64,000 bases of DNA from Coprothermobacter proteolyticus DSM 5265 (GTDB lineage: Bacteria > Coprothermobacterota > Coprothermobacteria > Coprothermobacterales > Coprothermobacteraceae): contig NC_011295.1 in NCBI RefSeq assembly GCF_000020945.1, positions 434,001-498,000 on the forward strand, in the 5' to 3' direction. The stretch's first letter is position 1, and each line of letters opens with the position of its first letter. Below the pieces are notes generated by a model. That model worked only from the letters and a program-made list of their open reading frames with translations, made no database searches and was not told where the DNA came from. The translations under genes and the position numbers were made by a program. Positions 1-7,739 of this stretch are shown piece by piece.

Positions 1-264
1 GTTATTGCTTTGCGAACAGACTTAAGCAGGTTGAATTCCAAACGCCGAGAACTTGTAACTCAGATTGGCGAAATGGTCCATAAGAGGCTCAGCGAAACAG
101 GTAGCTTAGTGCTTACGGAGGAACTCCTAAAGCTTTCTAAAGAAGTGGAAAAACTTGACATGGAAATTAAAGCAAAGAAAGAAGAACTTAAGCGTGTGGG
201 GAAAGAAGAAGACCTTTCTGAAGAGCAGATAAACACTATAATAAAGGAAGCTGACCAAGGGTAA
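1..264 (+). CDS. Small coiled-coil protein, 5' end at or beyond window edge
   Basis: I do not recognise this protein. The frame is open from base 1; the first usable start is TTG at 10, which would give 84 residues, but the true start may lie outside the window. The product is highly charged and rich in Lys, Glu and Leu with heptad-like spacing, so it is probably a two-helix coiled coil. It contains no cysteine and no membrane segment. The stretch LLKLSKEVEKLD faintly resembles the Spo0E-type SQxLD motif, but the spacing differs and I do not assign it. It ends 48 bp before the rubrerythrin gene, from which it is separated by a likely promoter. Confidence 0.5.
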   Translation, partial: VIALRTDLSRLNSKRRELVTQIGEMVHKRLSETGSLVLTEELLKLSKEVEKLDMEIKAKKEELKRVGKEEDLSEEQINTIIKEADQG

Positions 265-280
265 CATTATTTTGATGTAT

Positions 281-286
281 TATAAT
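281..286 (+). promoter_or_regulatory. -10 box (TATAAT) before rubrerythrin gene
   Basis: A perfect TATAAT lies 26 nt before the rubrerythrin ATG, with an AGGAGGGG ribosome binding site between them (from about 299). No convincing -35 is seen 16-18 nt upstream. Confidence 0.5.
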
Positions 287-312
287 ATGAGCAAAAAAGG
301 AGGGGATGTTAA

Positions 313-822
313 ATGCACGAAATGACAAAGAAGTTCTTGGAAGATGCATTTGCGGGTGAGTCCATGGCTCACATGAAGTACATGATTTTTGCCGAAGATG
401 CAGAGCAAAAGGGGCTGACAAAGCTGGCGAATCTGTGGAAAGCTATCGCTTATGCAGAGTTTGTGCATGCGAAGAATCATTTTAAGGCATTAGGTAAGTT
501 TGGTGAGGTGCCTGCCAACTTGCAGTCGTCCATTGATGGAGAAACCTTTGAAGTGAACGAGATGTATCCTGTGTACAACAACGCAGCGGAGTTTCAGGGT
601 GAAAAAGAGGCTGTGCGGACTACGCACTACGCACTAGAAGCTGAGAAGATCCATGCAGGCATGTACACAAAGGCATTGGATTTGGCTAAACAAGGTAAGG
701 ATTATGATGCCGACAAGATCCTCATTTGCCCCATTTGTGGCTATACCGTTGAAGGTGAAGCTCCAGACAGATGCCCGATTTGTGGCGCACCAAAGGAGAA
801 ATTCGCAGAGTTCAGTGTGTAA
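313..822 (+). CDS. rbr: Rubrerythrin
   Basis: Non-haem di-iron peroxidase that reduces hydrogen peroxide in the cytoplasm of anaerobes, taking electrons through its rubredoxin domain. The first ~140 residues form the four-helix ferritin-like domain, with metal-ligand signatures AGES near residue 15 and ExxH (EFVH) near 49-52, and a second Glu/ExxH set in the GEKEAV and EAEKIH region. The C-terminus carries the rubredoxin-type iron site CPICG-x10-CPICG. The length of 169 residues fits the short linear rubrerythrin class. The start ATG has a strong GGAGGGG site. The next gene overlaps its stop by 8 nt, so the two may be co-transcribed. Confidence 0.95.
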   Translation: MHEMTKKFLEDAFAGESMAHMKYMIFAEDAEQKGLTKLANLWKAIAYAEFVHAKNHFKALGKFGEVPANLQSSIDGETFEVNEMYPVYNNAAEFQGEKEAVRTTHYALEAEKIHAGMYTKALDLAKQGKDYDADKILICPICGYTVEGEAPDRCPICGAPKEKFAEFSV

Positions 823-1549
823 GGGAAAACAACAGGTTTTCATTGGAACCAGTGGTTACAGCTATGGCCACTGGAAAGGAACGTTTTACCCAGACAATAT
901 GAAAGGGGAGCAGATGCTCCCCTTTTATGCTTCAAAGTTCAACAGTGTGGAGATAAACAGCACTTTTTACCATATGCCGCGCTCTGCCACCGTGGAAAAA
1001 TGGCTTGATTGCTCACCGGACGACTTTGTTTTCTCCCTAAAGGCTCCTAAGACTATCACCCACATAAAGAGATTGTCCGATGTGGAGGAAGTGGTAAACA
1101 GGTTTTATGAAGCTGCCAGTGTTCTAGCCCATAAGTTGGGTGTTGTTCTGTATCAACTTCCGCCTTCTTTAAAGAAGGATTTGACTTTGCTTGAAGGCTT
1201 TCTAAAGCTACTTGATAGAAAACCTGGGAAGAAAGCAGTGGAACTGCGCCATGTCAGCTGGGTTGGTGATGATGTGTTTGAACTTCTCAAGCAACATAAT
1301 GTGGCTTTTGTCGTTAGCCACGGGGATAATTATCCTCTTGTAACTACTCCTACGGCAGATTTCATGTACGTGAGGTTGCACGGATATCCTGAACTTTACC
1401 GGTCGAGCTATTCTGTGGATGAGCTCCAAACTTGGGCAAACCTTATTCGAACGTGGCTTGAGCAGGACAAGATGGTGTACGTGTACTTTAACAACGATGC
1501 GGAAGGCCATGCTGTGAAGAACGCTTTGGCCTTAAAAAGCCTTATCTAA
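815..1549 (+). CDS. DUF72 (YecE-like) family protein
   Basis: Member of the DUF72 TIM-barrel-like family, whose biochemical function is not established. The N-terminus FIGTSGYSYGHWKGTFYP and the later YVRLHG and YVYFNND segments are family hallmarks. The reading frame extends upstream inside rubrerythrin, but the family begins just before FIGTSGY, so I choose the GTG at 815, which overlaps the rubrerythrin stop; an AAAGGAGA sequence lies about 15 nt upstream. That gives 244 residues, the usual family length. Translational coupling to rubrerythrin is likely. No signal peptide is seen. Confidence 0.88.
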   Translation: MCKGKQQVFIGTSGYSYGHWKGTFYPDNMKGEQMLPFYASKFNSVEINSTFYHMPRSATVEKWLDCSPDDFVFSLKAPKTITHIKRLSDVEEVVNRFYEAASVLAHKLGVVLYQLPPSLKKDLTLLEGFLKLLDRKPGKKAVELRHVSWVGDDVFELLKQHNVAFVVSHGDNYPLVTTPTADFMYVRLHGYPELYRSSYSVDELQTWANLIRTWLEQDKMVYVYFNNDAEGHAVKNALALKSLI

Positions 1550-1590
1550 GCAATTCACCCATTGAGCGGTTTTCTAAAAACAGCTGCTGC

Positions 1591-1596
1591 TATAAT
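1591..1596 (+). promoter_or_regulatory. -10 box (TATAAT) directly before murI start
   Basis: TATAAT followed by CGTAAGA and then the GTG start of murI, 7 nt after the box. The expected transcription start coincides with the start codon and there is no Shine-Dalgarno sequence, suggesting a leaderless mRNA. The flanking bases (TATAATCGTAA) recur at 31201. Confidence 0.5.
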
Positions 1597-1603
1597 CGTA
1601 AGA

Positions 1604-2368
1604 GTGAAATCCTATCTTGTATATGATTCTGGAATTGGCGGCGCTTGGTTTTCTCTGGAGTTACTGAGACGTAAAAAGGCGCATCGCGTTGTTTTTTACG
1701 CTGATACTTTGAATTTTCCCCTTGGGCTAAAATCGGAAACAGAGCTCTATAACATTCTTGACCAATTCTTTGGTTACGCCAGTGTCGCAGCTACTAAACC
1801 TGCTGAGGTGTTTGATGGGATATTCTTAGCTTGTAACACCATAAGCAGTGTGTATTTACGATATTGGCCAGTTTTCAAGAAGAAGGTTCCTTTTCCCATT
1901 GTTCACACATACGCATATCATAATGGCCTAATTGGTTTACCTAAACCACTCATACTGGCAACTGAGGCTACGGTACGGGCACGCATTTACACTTACTTCA
2001 CGGCGGGCAGAGGTGTTGAAATGCCTGCTACAGACCTTATTGAAGCTTTGCAGCAGGATGATACACAGCGAGCTAAGGGGTTGGTCAAACAAACAGCCAC
2101 CTTTGCTAGGAAAGAACGCTTCTCTCATGTGGTTTTAGGATGCACTCACCTGAGTGAAGTGGCAGCGTTATTTGAGGAAGAAGGCTTGCCAGTGTACGAC
2201 CCCCTTGCGCAAATACTGGGGAACCTTAAGCTTGATAATGATGAGGGGGTTGGAGCAAATACTCAGCAGCTAATTCTCCATGCCACAGGCGACTATGGCG
2301 ATGTGGTAAACTATGTAAGAAGGAAGGCTGCACTTTTACCCGAGGAGGTCTTGCTCGATGCCGATTGA
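1604..2368 (+). CDS. murI: Glutamate racemase
   Basis: Interconverts L- and D-glutamate for peptidoglycan synthesis. Both catalytic cysteines sit in typical surroundings: the first in FLACNTISS and the second in VLGCTHLSE; the N-terminal VYDSGIGGAWF motif is the family phosphate/carboxylate loop. The frame can be extended to a TTG at 1562, but the family starts right before YLVYDSG, so GTG 1604 is chosen, giving 254 residues, the normal length. A TATAAT box lies 8 nt upstream and there is no ribosome binding site. The next gene starts 11 nt before its stop. Confidence 0.88.
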   Translation: MKSYLVYDSGIGGAWFSLELLRRKKAHRVVFYADTLNFPLGLKSETELYNILDQFFGYASVAATKPAEVFDGIFLACNTISSVYLRYWPVFKKKVPFPIVHTYAYHNGLIGLPKPLILATEATVRARIYTYFTAGRGVEMPATDLIEALQQDDTQRAKGLVKQTATFARKERFSHVVLGCTHLSEVAALFEEEGLPVYDPLAQILGNLKLDNDEGVGANTQQLILHATGDYGDVVNYVRRKAALLPEEVLLDAD

Positions 2369-2783
2369 TAATATCTACATCTTTTATGGTTTGTGGGGTA
2401 TCGCCATTGTTTTAATTGTTGTTAATGTTTGGCTTGTGATCAGATTGTCAAAGATAAAGGGTTTTGAGAAGCTTAGTCATCAAGTTGATGACGTACTGCG
2501 TGACATGGAAGATGTAAAGTGGCGTTTGGAATCCTTAGAGGGTGAAGAACAGAATGATTTTTACTACAGCAAAGTGGTGCGGTACGATGCCTTTCAAGAT
2601 GCAAAAGGACGTCAGAGTGGTTCCATCTTGGTTTTGAACAGGAAAGGTACAGGGTTTATAATTACTATTATAAATAGCCGTGATAGATCAGCCACTTTCT
2701 TAAAGGAAGTGGTAGAGTTTAAACCGATTCAAGCTTTATCACCAGAAGAGCAGGTGCTATTGAATGAAGCCAGAAAAGCTTAG
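2358..2783 (+). CDS. DUF4446 family membrane-anchored protein
   Basis: Uncharacterised DUF4446 family member. Residues ~8-30 form one N-terminal membrane helix, followed by a short coiled-coil segment (about 35-62) and a soluble domain with the family hallmark VVRYDAFQDAKGRQSGS and the later INSRDRSATFLKEV. The ATG has a GAGGAGGT site 8 nt upstream and overlaps the end of murI; the following M23 peptidase gene overlaps its 3' end by 20 nt, so the three probably form one envelope-related operon. In Firmicutes DUF4446 genes often sit near chromosome-partition or wall genes; the molecular role is unknown. Confidence 0.8.
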   Translation: MPIDNIYIFYGLWGIAIVLIVVNVWLVIRLSKIKGFEKLSHQVDDVLRDMEDVKWRLESLEGEEQNDFYYSKVVRYDAFQDAKGRQSGSILVLNRKGTGFIITIINSRDRSATFLKEVVEFKPIQALSPEEQVLLNEARKA

Positions 2784-3660
2784 TGGGGAAAACTGTAAGG
2801 CTGTAACGATAAATTTGGTTTTTAATCAAAGAAAGATTGAGCTACATTTTACTCGCCGCGGTTACAGGTGGTTATGCAGGACGTTATTGGTAATGTTTTT
2901 GCTTCTGGGGGTTACGTTTTTCCATGTTCAACAAAGTAAAGGTTTGGCTGCTTTGACCTTGCAAAAACAGGACGTGCAGCAGACCAAAGAATTGGTGGAG
3001 CAGTACCAAGCTGAAATGGCTCTGTTGCAGCAGCAAAATGAGCTACTTATGAAGTTCAAGGAAGAACAGATGCAGCAGCTGGAGAAGAAGCTCCAGGACG
3101 TGGTAAACACGGCTGCTGACACACTCAAGAAACCCAGTTTAAAGAATTTAGTTGCTAGCGCTGCTGGGCCAACTGCTTACCGCGGAACTGATGATATTGA
3201 TAAAGAAATACAAAGTTTGCAGGCGAAGATGGACGAAGTTGAGAAAACGCTTGAGAAATATGCTGATGCGTTGAATGCTTTCCCCGATAAGTGGCCCACT
3301 TGGGGTAACATTACCAGTACTTTTGGCTGGCGTCGTTGGAGTTCAGGTTGGGTTGACTTTCATACAGGGCTTGATATTGCTAACTCCTGTGGTACACCGG
3401 TTTACGCAGCTGGCAAGGGTGTAGTTATCCAAGCCGGTAGAGACGGTTCATATGGGCTGTCAGTGATTATAAGCCATGGTAATGGTTACACCACGCGGTA
3501 TGCACATCTGAGCAGTATTGCTGTGAAGGTGGGGCAAACGGTCCTCAAAGGTGATTATGTTGGTGCCATAGGCCAGACAGGTTTTGCTACCGGTTGTCAT
3601 CTGCACTTTGAAGTTAAGTTGAACGGCACGCTCATAGATCCTTACAAGGTACTGCCATAG
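2764..3660 (+). CDS. M23 family (LytM-type) peptidoglycan endopeptidase
   Basis: Membrane-anchored murein hydrolase or hydrolase activator. One N-terminal transmembrane helix (residues ~38-58) is followed by a long Gln/Glu/Leu-rich coiled coil (~65-125 and again ~140-165), then a C-terminal LytM domain. Zinc ligands are visible: HTGLD (His ~200, Asp ~204) and the HLHFE motif (~279), with the catalytic His in RYAHLSS. All catalytic positions are kept, so the enzyme is likely active, unlike degenerate LytM regulators such as EnvC. Its position after murI and DUF4446 supports a cell-wall role. A 134-bp gap with no obvious terminator follows. Confidence 0.9.
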   Translation: MKPEKLSGENCKAVTINLVFNQRKIELHFTRRGYRWLCRTLLVMFLLLGVTFFHVQQSKGLAALTLQKQDVQQTKELVEQYQAEMALLQQQNELLMKFKEEQMQQLEKKLQDVVNTAADTLKKPSLKNLVASAAGPTAYRGTDDIDKEIQSLQAKMDEVEKTLEKYADALNAFPDKWPTWGNITSTFGWRRWSSGWVDFHTGLDIANSCGTPVYAAGKGVVIQAGRDGSYGLSVIISHGNGYTTRYAHLSSIAVKVGQTVLKGDYVGAIGQTGFATGCHLHFEVKLNGTLIDPYKVLP

Positions 3661-3794
3661 AACTTCCAGTTGCGCGGATATAGTAGACCCTTGTGATACC
3701 TTGCTACGCTATTTGGCGCGGTAACGTGAAGTTCGTCTATGAGATCGTTTTTAATACTCTGAGGGCATGTATGTGTGAACTATTCAGAATGTGA

Positions 3795-4403
3795 TTACAT
3801 ACCCAAAAGTGATTTAGCGGTTTGTTCTAGCTCAGTAACTATTTCTTCAAAGTTGTTAAGCAAGTCCACTGCTTCCTCATACAGAGGTTGAGTTTCCTCT
3901 TTCGTGCTATTTATCTTCACATTGGCAAAAGCACATTGCATGGCTGCTTGAGCTAACTTTATACCGCTATAAAGGTCTGAAGCGACTGATGGTAGTACGT
4001 TTTCTGCAGTTTTACCAGCTACTGTTTTGACAGCTTGCTCGATAGCTTTCATAGTGTTTAGAGGAACTTGCGTCGCTTGAATGAGAGCTTTTGTCATGGC
4101 CTGTTTTCTTTCCTGCTTTTGGCTTTCTGTGTCTTTTGGGAGCCGCCGAGCACTCATATAAGCCTCGAAGGCTTCAGCATCCTTGTCTGCTAAATTGAGT
4201 AGTTCACTACGAATTTGGTCAAGTTTTGCAGCTGCTTCCTGCATAGTAGGATCTTGCACTTTCTTCTGGCTAACGCGAAGAGCCATGGCCATCAAGCTAC
4301 AAGACATGGCAGCAGAAAGTGCAGCTGCGGTACCTCCACCAGGAGTGGGCGAGTCTGAAGCCAATGAATCCAGAAAATCTTTTATGGGTTGCTGTTCAAT
4401 CAT
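3795..4403 (-). CDS. fchA: Methenyltetrahydrofolate cyclohydrolase / cyclodeaminase family
   Basis: Member of the formiminotransferase-cyclodeaminase family (PF04961), whose stand-alone versions deaminate 5-formimino-THF or hydrolyse methenyl-THF. The signature PTPGGGTAAALSAAMSCSL follows the short N-terminal FLDSLAS helix; the rest is all-helical with the conserved AQAAMQCAFANVKIN tract. Start: a TTG at 4421 is possible, but an ATG at 4403 has GGAGG 10 nt upstream and matches the family N-terminus, giving 202 residues. It is divergent from the gene at 4461, sharing a promoter region. No other folate or histidine-degradation gene is nearby, so the in vivo substrate is unclear. Confidence 0.85.
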   Translation of the reverse strand: MIEQQPIKDFLDSLASDSPTPGGGTAAALSAAMSCSLMAMALRVSQKKVQDPTMQEAAAKLDQIRSELLNLADKDAEAFEAYMSARRLPKDTESQKQERKQAMTKALIQATQVPLNTMKAIEQAVKTVAGKTAENVLPSVASDLYSGIKLAQAAMQCAFANVKINSTKEETQPLYEEAVDLLNNFEEIVTELEQTAKSLLGM

Positions 4404-4441
4404 AATCGCAGAAGCCTCCAATCATCTGAGTTTTTTAGCTT

Positions 4442-4455
4442 GTTGTAATATAATC
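4442..4455. promoter_or_regulatory. Bidirectional promoter core, GTTGTAATATAATC
   Basis: On the plus strand TATAAT (4449-4454) lies 6 nt before the ATG at 4461. On the minus strand the same bases give TATATT (4452-4447) with TTGCTT 16 nt upstream, directed at fchA. The identical 14-mer occurs at 31194-31207, also between divergent genes. Confidence 0.5.
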
Positions 4456-4460
4456 ATAGC

Positions 4461-5474
4461 ATGCAAAAAAGCAAGCAAAAAGACCAGAAGAAAGACCATC
4501 AAAAAGCCATAACCATAGTCATCATAGTGGTTGCAGTGCTGGTGTTGGGTTTGGTAGTATGGTGGAGCTGGACTCAGCTACATGGTGCTTTGAGTGTGCC
4601 ATCGGAAGGGTTTAAGTTTGTGGCGGAAGGGCAGAAGATTTCAGTACCATGTCTATCTGATGGCTTGCTGACCACTGAAGAGGTTTTACTCTACAGCGCT
4701 AACCCTGATACTTTGATGAAATACTTGGCTTTGCAGCAAGTAAAAACATGCAGTGCACCTTTGGCTTGTTTGGCAAAAGGTTTCGATGGCAATAAACTGT
4801 ATTTGGATCCCAATTGTTACGTGGATGCTGAAAATGCTGAAGTACACGGAGACGTGTTTGAGGCATTAAGCCGTTACTTTGGCGAAGGTAACGTGATGAT
4901 TGGTTCTCGCCCTTTGGAAGCCAATCCGCTTAGTAGGGTCATACCATTAACCGCTTATTACTTCATAGATACGGAAGAAGGTGTACAGCTGGTGCACCGC
5001 GATGGTGTCTCTTTGGATCAATTCTGGAAGGAGCTCGCAGTGGAGCAGCAGCCAGAAGTAAGGGTGGAAGGCACTACGGCTTATGTAACTTTAAGTTTGC
5101 CCAGTTATGATGACCATTTGGCTTATGCTATTGCATTGAATGTGGAACACTTTATGAAGGTCAAGAGTGTGGTGTTGACCATAAACGGCTTAGAAGTTTA
5201 TCGTCACCAAGTGCCTTATGCTTTGAAATTAGCGAAGTCCAATGAAGGTTTTCTTGTTACGGGAGAGGCACTCAGTGTGGATGAGCTGGAAAGTTTTCTA
5301 AGAGGTGTATCCATAACGGACAAAGGAAGTTCTGTACTGGTAAAGATTGATGCTGACATGAGCACTGAGGATTACAACTTGGTTATAGCCGTTTTAGATA
5401 CCTTGAGTGGTAAAACAGTGAAAATAGTTGCGGGGCCCTATTCTGCTTTAGGTTCTTTTCCTTCGCAGTTCTGA
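4461..5474 (+). CDS. Membrane-anchored protein with GerMN-like domain(s)
   Basis: Not firmly recognised. A Lys-rich cytoplasmic start (residues 1-15) precedes one transmembrane helix (~17-38), so the ~300-residue remainder is outside the membrane. The segment YVTLSLPSYDDH...LNVEHFMKVKSVVLTINGLEV resembles the GerMN fold of spore-germination and lipoprotein (LpqB/GerM) proteins, and the region around residues 55-155 may be a second, weaker copy. The C-terminal ~80 residues (VKIDADMSTEDYNLV) have no clear assignment. Start ATG 4461 has no ribosome binding site and lies 6 nt after TATAAT. Its 3' end overlaps the convergent gene on the other strand by 37 nt. Confidence 0.6.
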   Translation: MQKSKQKDQKKDHQKAITIVIIVVAVLVLGLVVWWSWTQLHGALSVPSEGFKFVAEGQKISVPCLSDGLLTTEEVLLYSANPDTLMKYLALQQVKTCSAPLACLAKGFDGNKLYLDPNCYVDAENAEVHGDVFEALSRYFGEGNVMIGSRPLEANPLSRVIPLTAYYFIDTEEGVQLVHRDGVSLDQFWKELAVEQQPEVRVEGTTAYVTLSLPSYDDHLAYAIALNVEHFMKVKSVVLTINGLEVYRHQVPYALKLAKSNEGFLVTGEALSVDELESFLRGVSITDKGSSVLVKIDADMSTEDYNLVIAVLDTLSGKTVKIVAGPYSALGSFPSQF

Positions 5475-6751
5475 AATCCCAGTAGCCACCTTTCTGGAAC
5501 ATGCAGCGCTATTGTTTCACCCTTCTTAAGAAAAGGGATGGGCGTGAGAAATTGATCCTTGTACGGTATATCTAGTTCTGAATGCTGCGTGTTGCTGACC
5601 GCTGACATGAGAAGTAACAGTCTTTTTGGTAGTTTTAAGCTGTGGCTGGAAAGTTCCAGCAGTAATGCGTCTTTTACCTCACAACCATTGTAAACACCGT
5701 TAAATGTGCAGACTTTTGTTTTTACAAGAAAACCACTGTGTACCAATATATCGCTAAGGTTACCATTGCAGAGTTTGTAAGTGGCTAGCAGATCTGCTGC
5801 AATGGTGTATAGCGATTTAGGTTTTTCTTGCTGGTAAAAATCTTTGAAGAAGCAGAACAGTTCATCTGTGGAATAGTACCTTCCTTTTGTCTGTAAGTCA
5901 TCCAAGAAGGTTTTTTCTGTGTTGAGCAGCCGCAACCTTTGGAAACATTGCTCGTCTTTCACATTCTGGCAGTGTTTTTCAATTTTCCTAATGTGCTCTT
6001 CTAAAAATGTTCGGTAGTGATACTGCAGACTGAAGAAGAAATCGGTAAAACCCGCTAGCAGGCTTTGGAAAGAACTTCCTACAGTAAGGAGCGTTCGGTA
6101 AGTTTGTAGCTGTACAGCATTCACTGGATTTACAATGCCCTGAAAGTACTGCTCAATATTTCTAATATGTTCGGCATAGGAGATGCTAAGTTCTCTGGTA
6201 TCTGCGGGGACTTGCTTAAGCAAGCAGATGACTGCCTCAAGATTGTAGTAGAGGTACCTCGCTTCTTCTTCTGAAGGCATGTTTGTCTCTTTTATGATAG
6301 GCAGCCTTTGAAAGATTTCCCACCTTAGCTTTTCCAAACCTTGTCCAGTCCAGATGACATTATTGAAGACTAATATGTTGTCCAGTTGCTTTCTGCCGTA
6401 GGGGACAGCATAGGAAGACATGGCCGTGGTATAGACCTCTGCTCTTTGAAAAGTCCTTAGAAATTCATCATTGTTCTTAGTATGATGGCTGAGAACCAAA
6501 TACCACAGTGGCAAAGGAGAGGGTAGGTCAAAACGAAAGAGGGGTATGTTACCAGTAGTTTCCCAAAAACGCTTGTTTAAAAAGCGACTTTCCATGATTT
6601 GCACAGCGTGGAAATCAGTAGAAGGGTTGTTTATGCTTTTTGCACGGATAAAATCCTGAGAAAGTTTGTTTATGTCATGGGTTATGCCCATTAGTCTTAA
6701 TGCAAGTTTTTGTTTCCAACTTACAATCGTTTTAGTGCCTCCTAAACGCAT
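5438..6751 (-). CDS. Unknown 437-residue protein with possible N-terminal HD-type domain
   Basis: I do not recognise the full-length protein. Residues ~15-95 contain GITHDINKLSQDF (His25-Asp26, Lys29), His48, and LVLSHH (His89-His90), a spacing like the HD phosphohydrolase/nuclease part of Cas3''/Cas10 proteins (HD-x-x-K ... H ... HH). The usual Gly of HDxGK is Asn. The remaining ~340 residues are helical, aromatic-rich and without a GGDD, helicase or metal-binding motif that I can see. No cas gene or CRISPR array is near. The start ATG has AAGGA 4 nt upstream. It is divergent from phoH, and its 3' end overlaps the gene on the other strand. It is probably cytoplasmic: no signal peptide or clear transmembrane helix. 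Confidence 0.6.
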   Translation of the reverse strand: MRLGGTKTIVSWKQKLALRLMGITHDINKLSQDFIRAKSINNPSTDFHAVQIMESRFLNKRFWETTGNIPLFRFDLPSPLPLWYLVLSHHTKNNDEFLRTFQRAEVYTTAMSSYAVPYGRKQLDNILVFNNVIWTGQGLEKLRWEIFQRLPIIKETNMPSEEEARYLYYNLEAVICLLKQVPADTRELSISYAEHIRNIEQYFQGIVNPVNAVQLQTYRTLLTVGSSFQSLLAGFTDFFFSLQYHYRTFLEEHIRKIEKHCQNVKDEQCFQRLRLLNTEKTFLDDLQTKGRYYSTDELFCFFKDFYQQEKPKSLYTIAADLLATYKLCNGNLSDILVHSGFLVKTKVCTFNGVYNGCEVKDALLLELSSHSLKLPKRLLLLMSAVSNTQHSELDIPYKDQFLTPIPFLKKGETIALHVPERWLLGFQNCEGKEPKAE

Positions 6752-6765
6752 TTTTCCTTATGAAG

Positions 6766-6771
6766 TATAAT
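6766..6771 (+). promoter_or_regulatory. -10 box (TATAAT) directly before phoH start
   Basis: TATAAT ends 8 nt before the ATG at 6780, with no Shine-Dalgarno between. This is the likely start of the long phoH-to-ppdK transcription unit, with a leaderless first gene. Confidence 0.5.
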
Positions 6772-6779
6772 ATGCTAAG

Positions 6780-7739
6780 ATGAGCATGAAGACCTACGAG
6801 CTAAAAGAAGAAGAGTGGACAGAATTCAGCCCGTTTTTGACCGGATCTGAAGAACAGCTTAAGCTGATGGAGCGATTTTTCAAAGTAAATGTGGTTTCCA
6901 GCCCAGAAGGAATTGCTGTAACGGCTGAAGATGAATCACGTATAAACGACTTCCTCGCTTTTTTGCGCAGTTTGTCAAACACACTTAGACGAGGAGAAAC
7001 AATAAAAACGGAAGATCTTCAAAGGTTCTTGAGCTCCTACAAAGAATTTGGCCGGTTGGTTTTAGGAGATGTTATAACCCTAAATGCTCAGGGCAAACCA
7101 GTAAGACCTAAAACCAGGGGTCAGGAAATTTTCATCCAGGCAATGAGACAGAAGGATTTAGTGTTCGCGGTGGGTCCCGCTGGAACGGGTAAGACATTCT
7201 TGGCAGTAGCATACGGTGTAGCACTTCTAAAGGAGAAGAGTGTCCAACGATTAGTGATCTCGCGTCCCATATTGGAGGCTGGTGAGAAAATTGGCTTCCT
7301 GCCCGGAGACATCTATCAAAAGGTTGATCCATTTTTCCGACCATTGTACGATGCTTTATTTGATCTGTTGGGGCCAGAGAAAACTCAGCGTTACATAGAA
7401 AGAGGCATTATTGAGGTAGCTCCCTTAGCTTACATGCGTGGGCGTACTTTTGACAATGCTTTCATCATCTTGGATGAGGCCCAGAACACGGGTAACGAAC
7501 AGATGAAAATGCTGTTAACACGCATGGGCTTGGGTTCAAAGATGGTAGTTACTGGGGACATAACGCAAATAGATTTGCCAAAGCCCAAAGAATCTGGATT
7601 GATAAGGGCTCTGGAGATCCTAAAAGGTTTTGAGGAGATTGCCATTGTTTACCTCAAAGAAAGTGACATTGTGAGGCATCGTCTGGTGCAGAAAATTGTG
7701 AAGGCTTATAAGGACTATGAAGAACAAAATCAAGAGTAA
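6780..7739 (+). CDS. phoH: PhoH family ATPase (YbeZ-like)
   Basis: Cytoplasmic P-loop NTPase of the PhoH/YbeZ family, functionally linked to YbeY in rRNA processing. Walker A GPAGTGKT lies near residue 132 and Walker B AFIILDEAQN near 227; the family motif TGDITQIDLP follows at ~260. The N-terminal ~110 residues are the typical KH-like/leader region. Either ATG 6780 or ATG 6786 (MSM) could be used. The downstream gene overlaps its end by 23 nt, and the order phoH-7TM-HD-ybeY-dgkA-cdd-era is a widely conserved Firmicutes-type operon that couples RNA maturation with envelope functions. Confidence 0.93.
   Translation: MSMKTYELKEEEWTEFSPFLTGSEEQLKLMERFFKVNVVSSPEGIAVTAEDESRINDFLAFLRSLSNTLRRGETIKTEDLQRFLSSYKEFGRLVLGDVITLNAQGKPVRPKTRGQEIFIQAMRQKDLVFAVGPAGTGKTFLAVAYGVALLKEKSVQRLVISRPILEAGEKIGFLPGDIYQKVDPFFRPLYDALFDLLGPEKTQRYIERGIIEVAPLAYMRGRTFDNAFIILDEAQNTGNEQMKMLLTRMGLGSKMVVTGDITQIDLPKPKESGLIRALEILKGFEEIAIVYLKESDIVRHRLVQKIVKAYKDYEEQNQE

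Noticed and set aside
1-264. Spo0E-like phosphatase
   Set aside because: The LSKEVEKLD stretch does not have the SQxLD spacing; plain coiled coil is enough to explain it.
3661-3794. Possible tRNA-like or small RNA sequence in the gap after the M23 peptidase gene
   Set aside because: Short GC-rich stretches look suggestive but no cloverleaf or hairpin with a T tract can be formed by eye.
5438-6751. Full Cas10/Csm1 assignment
   Set aside because: No GGDD palm domain, no other cas gene and no CRISPR array nearby; only the HD-like spacing is shared.
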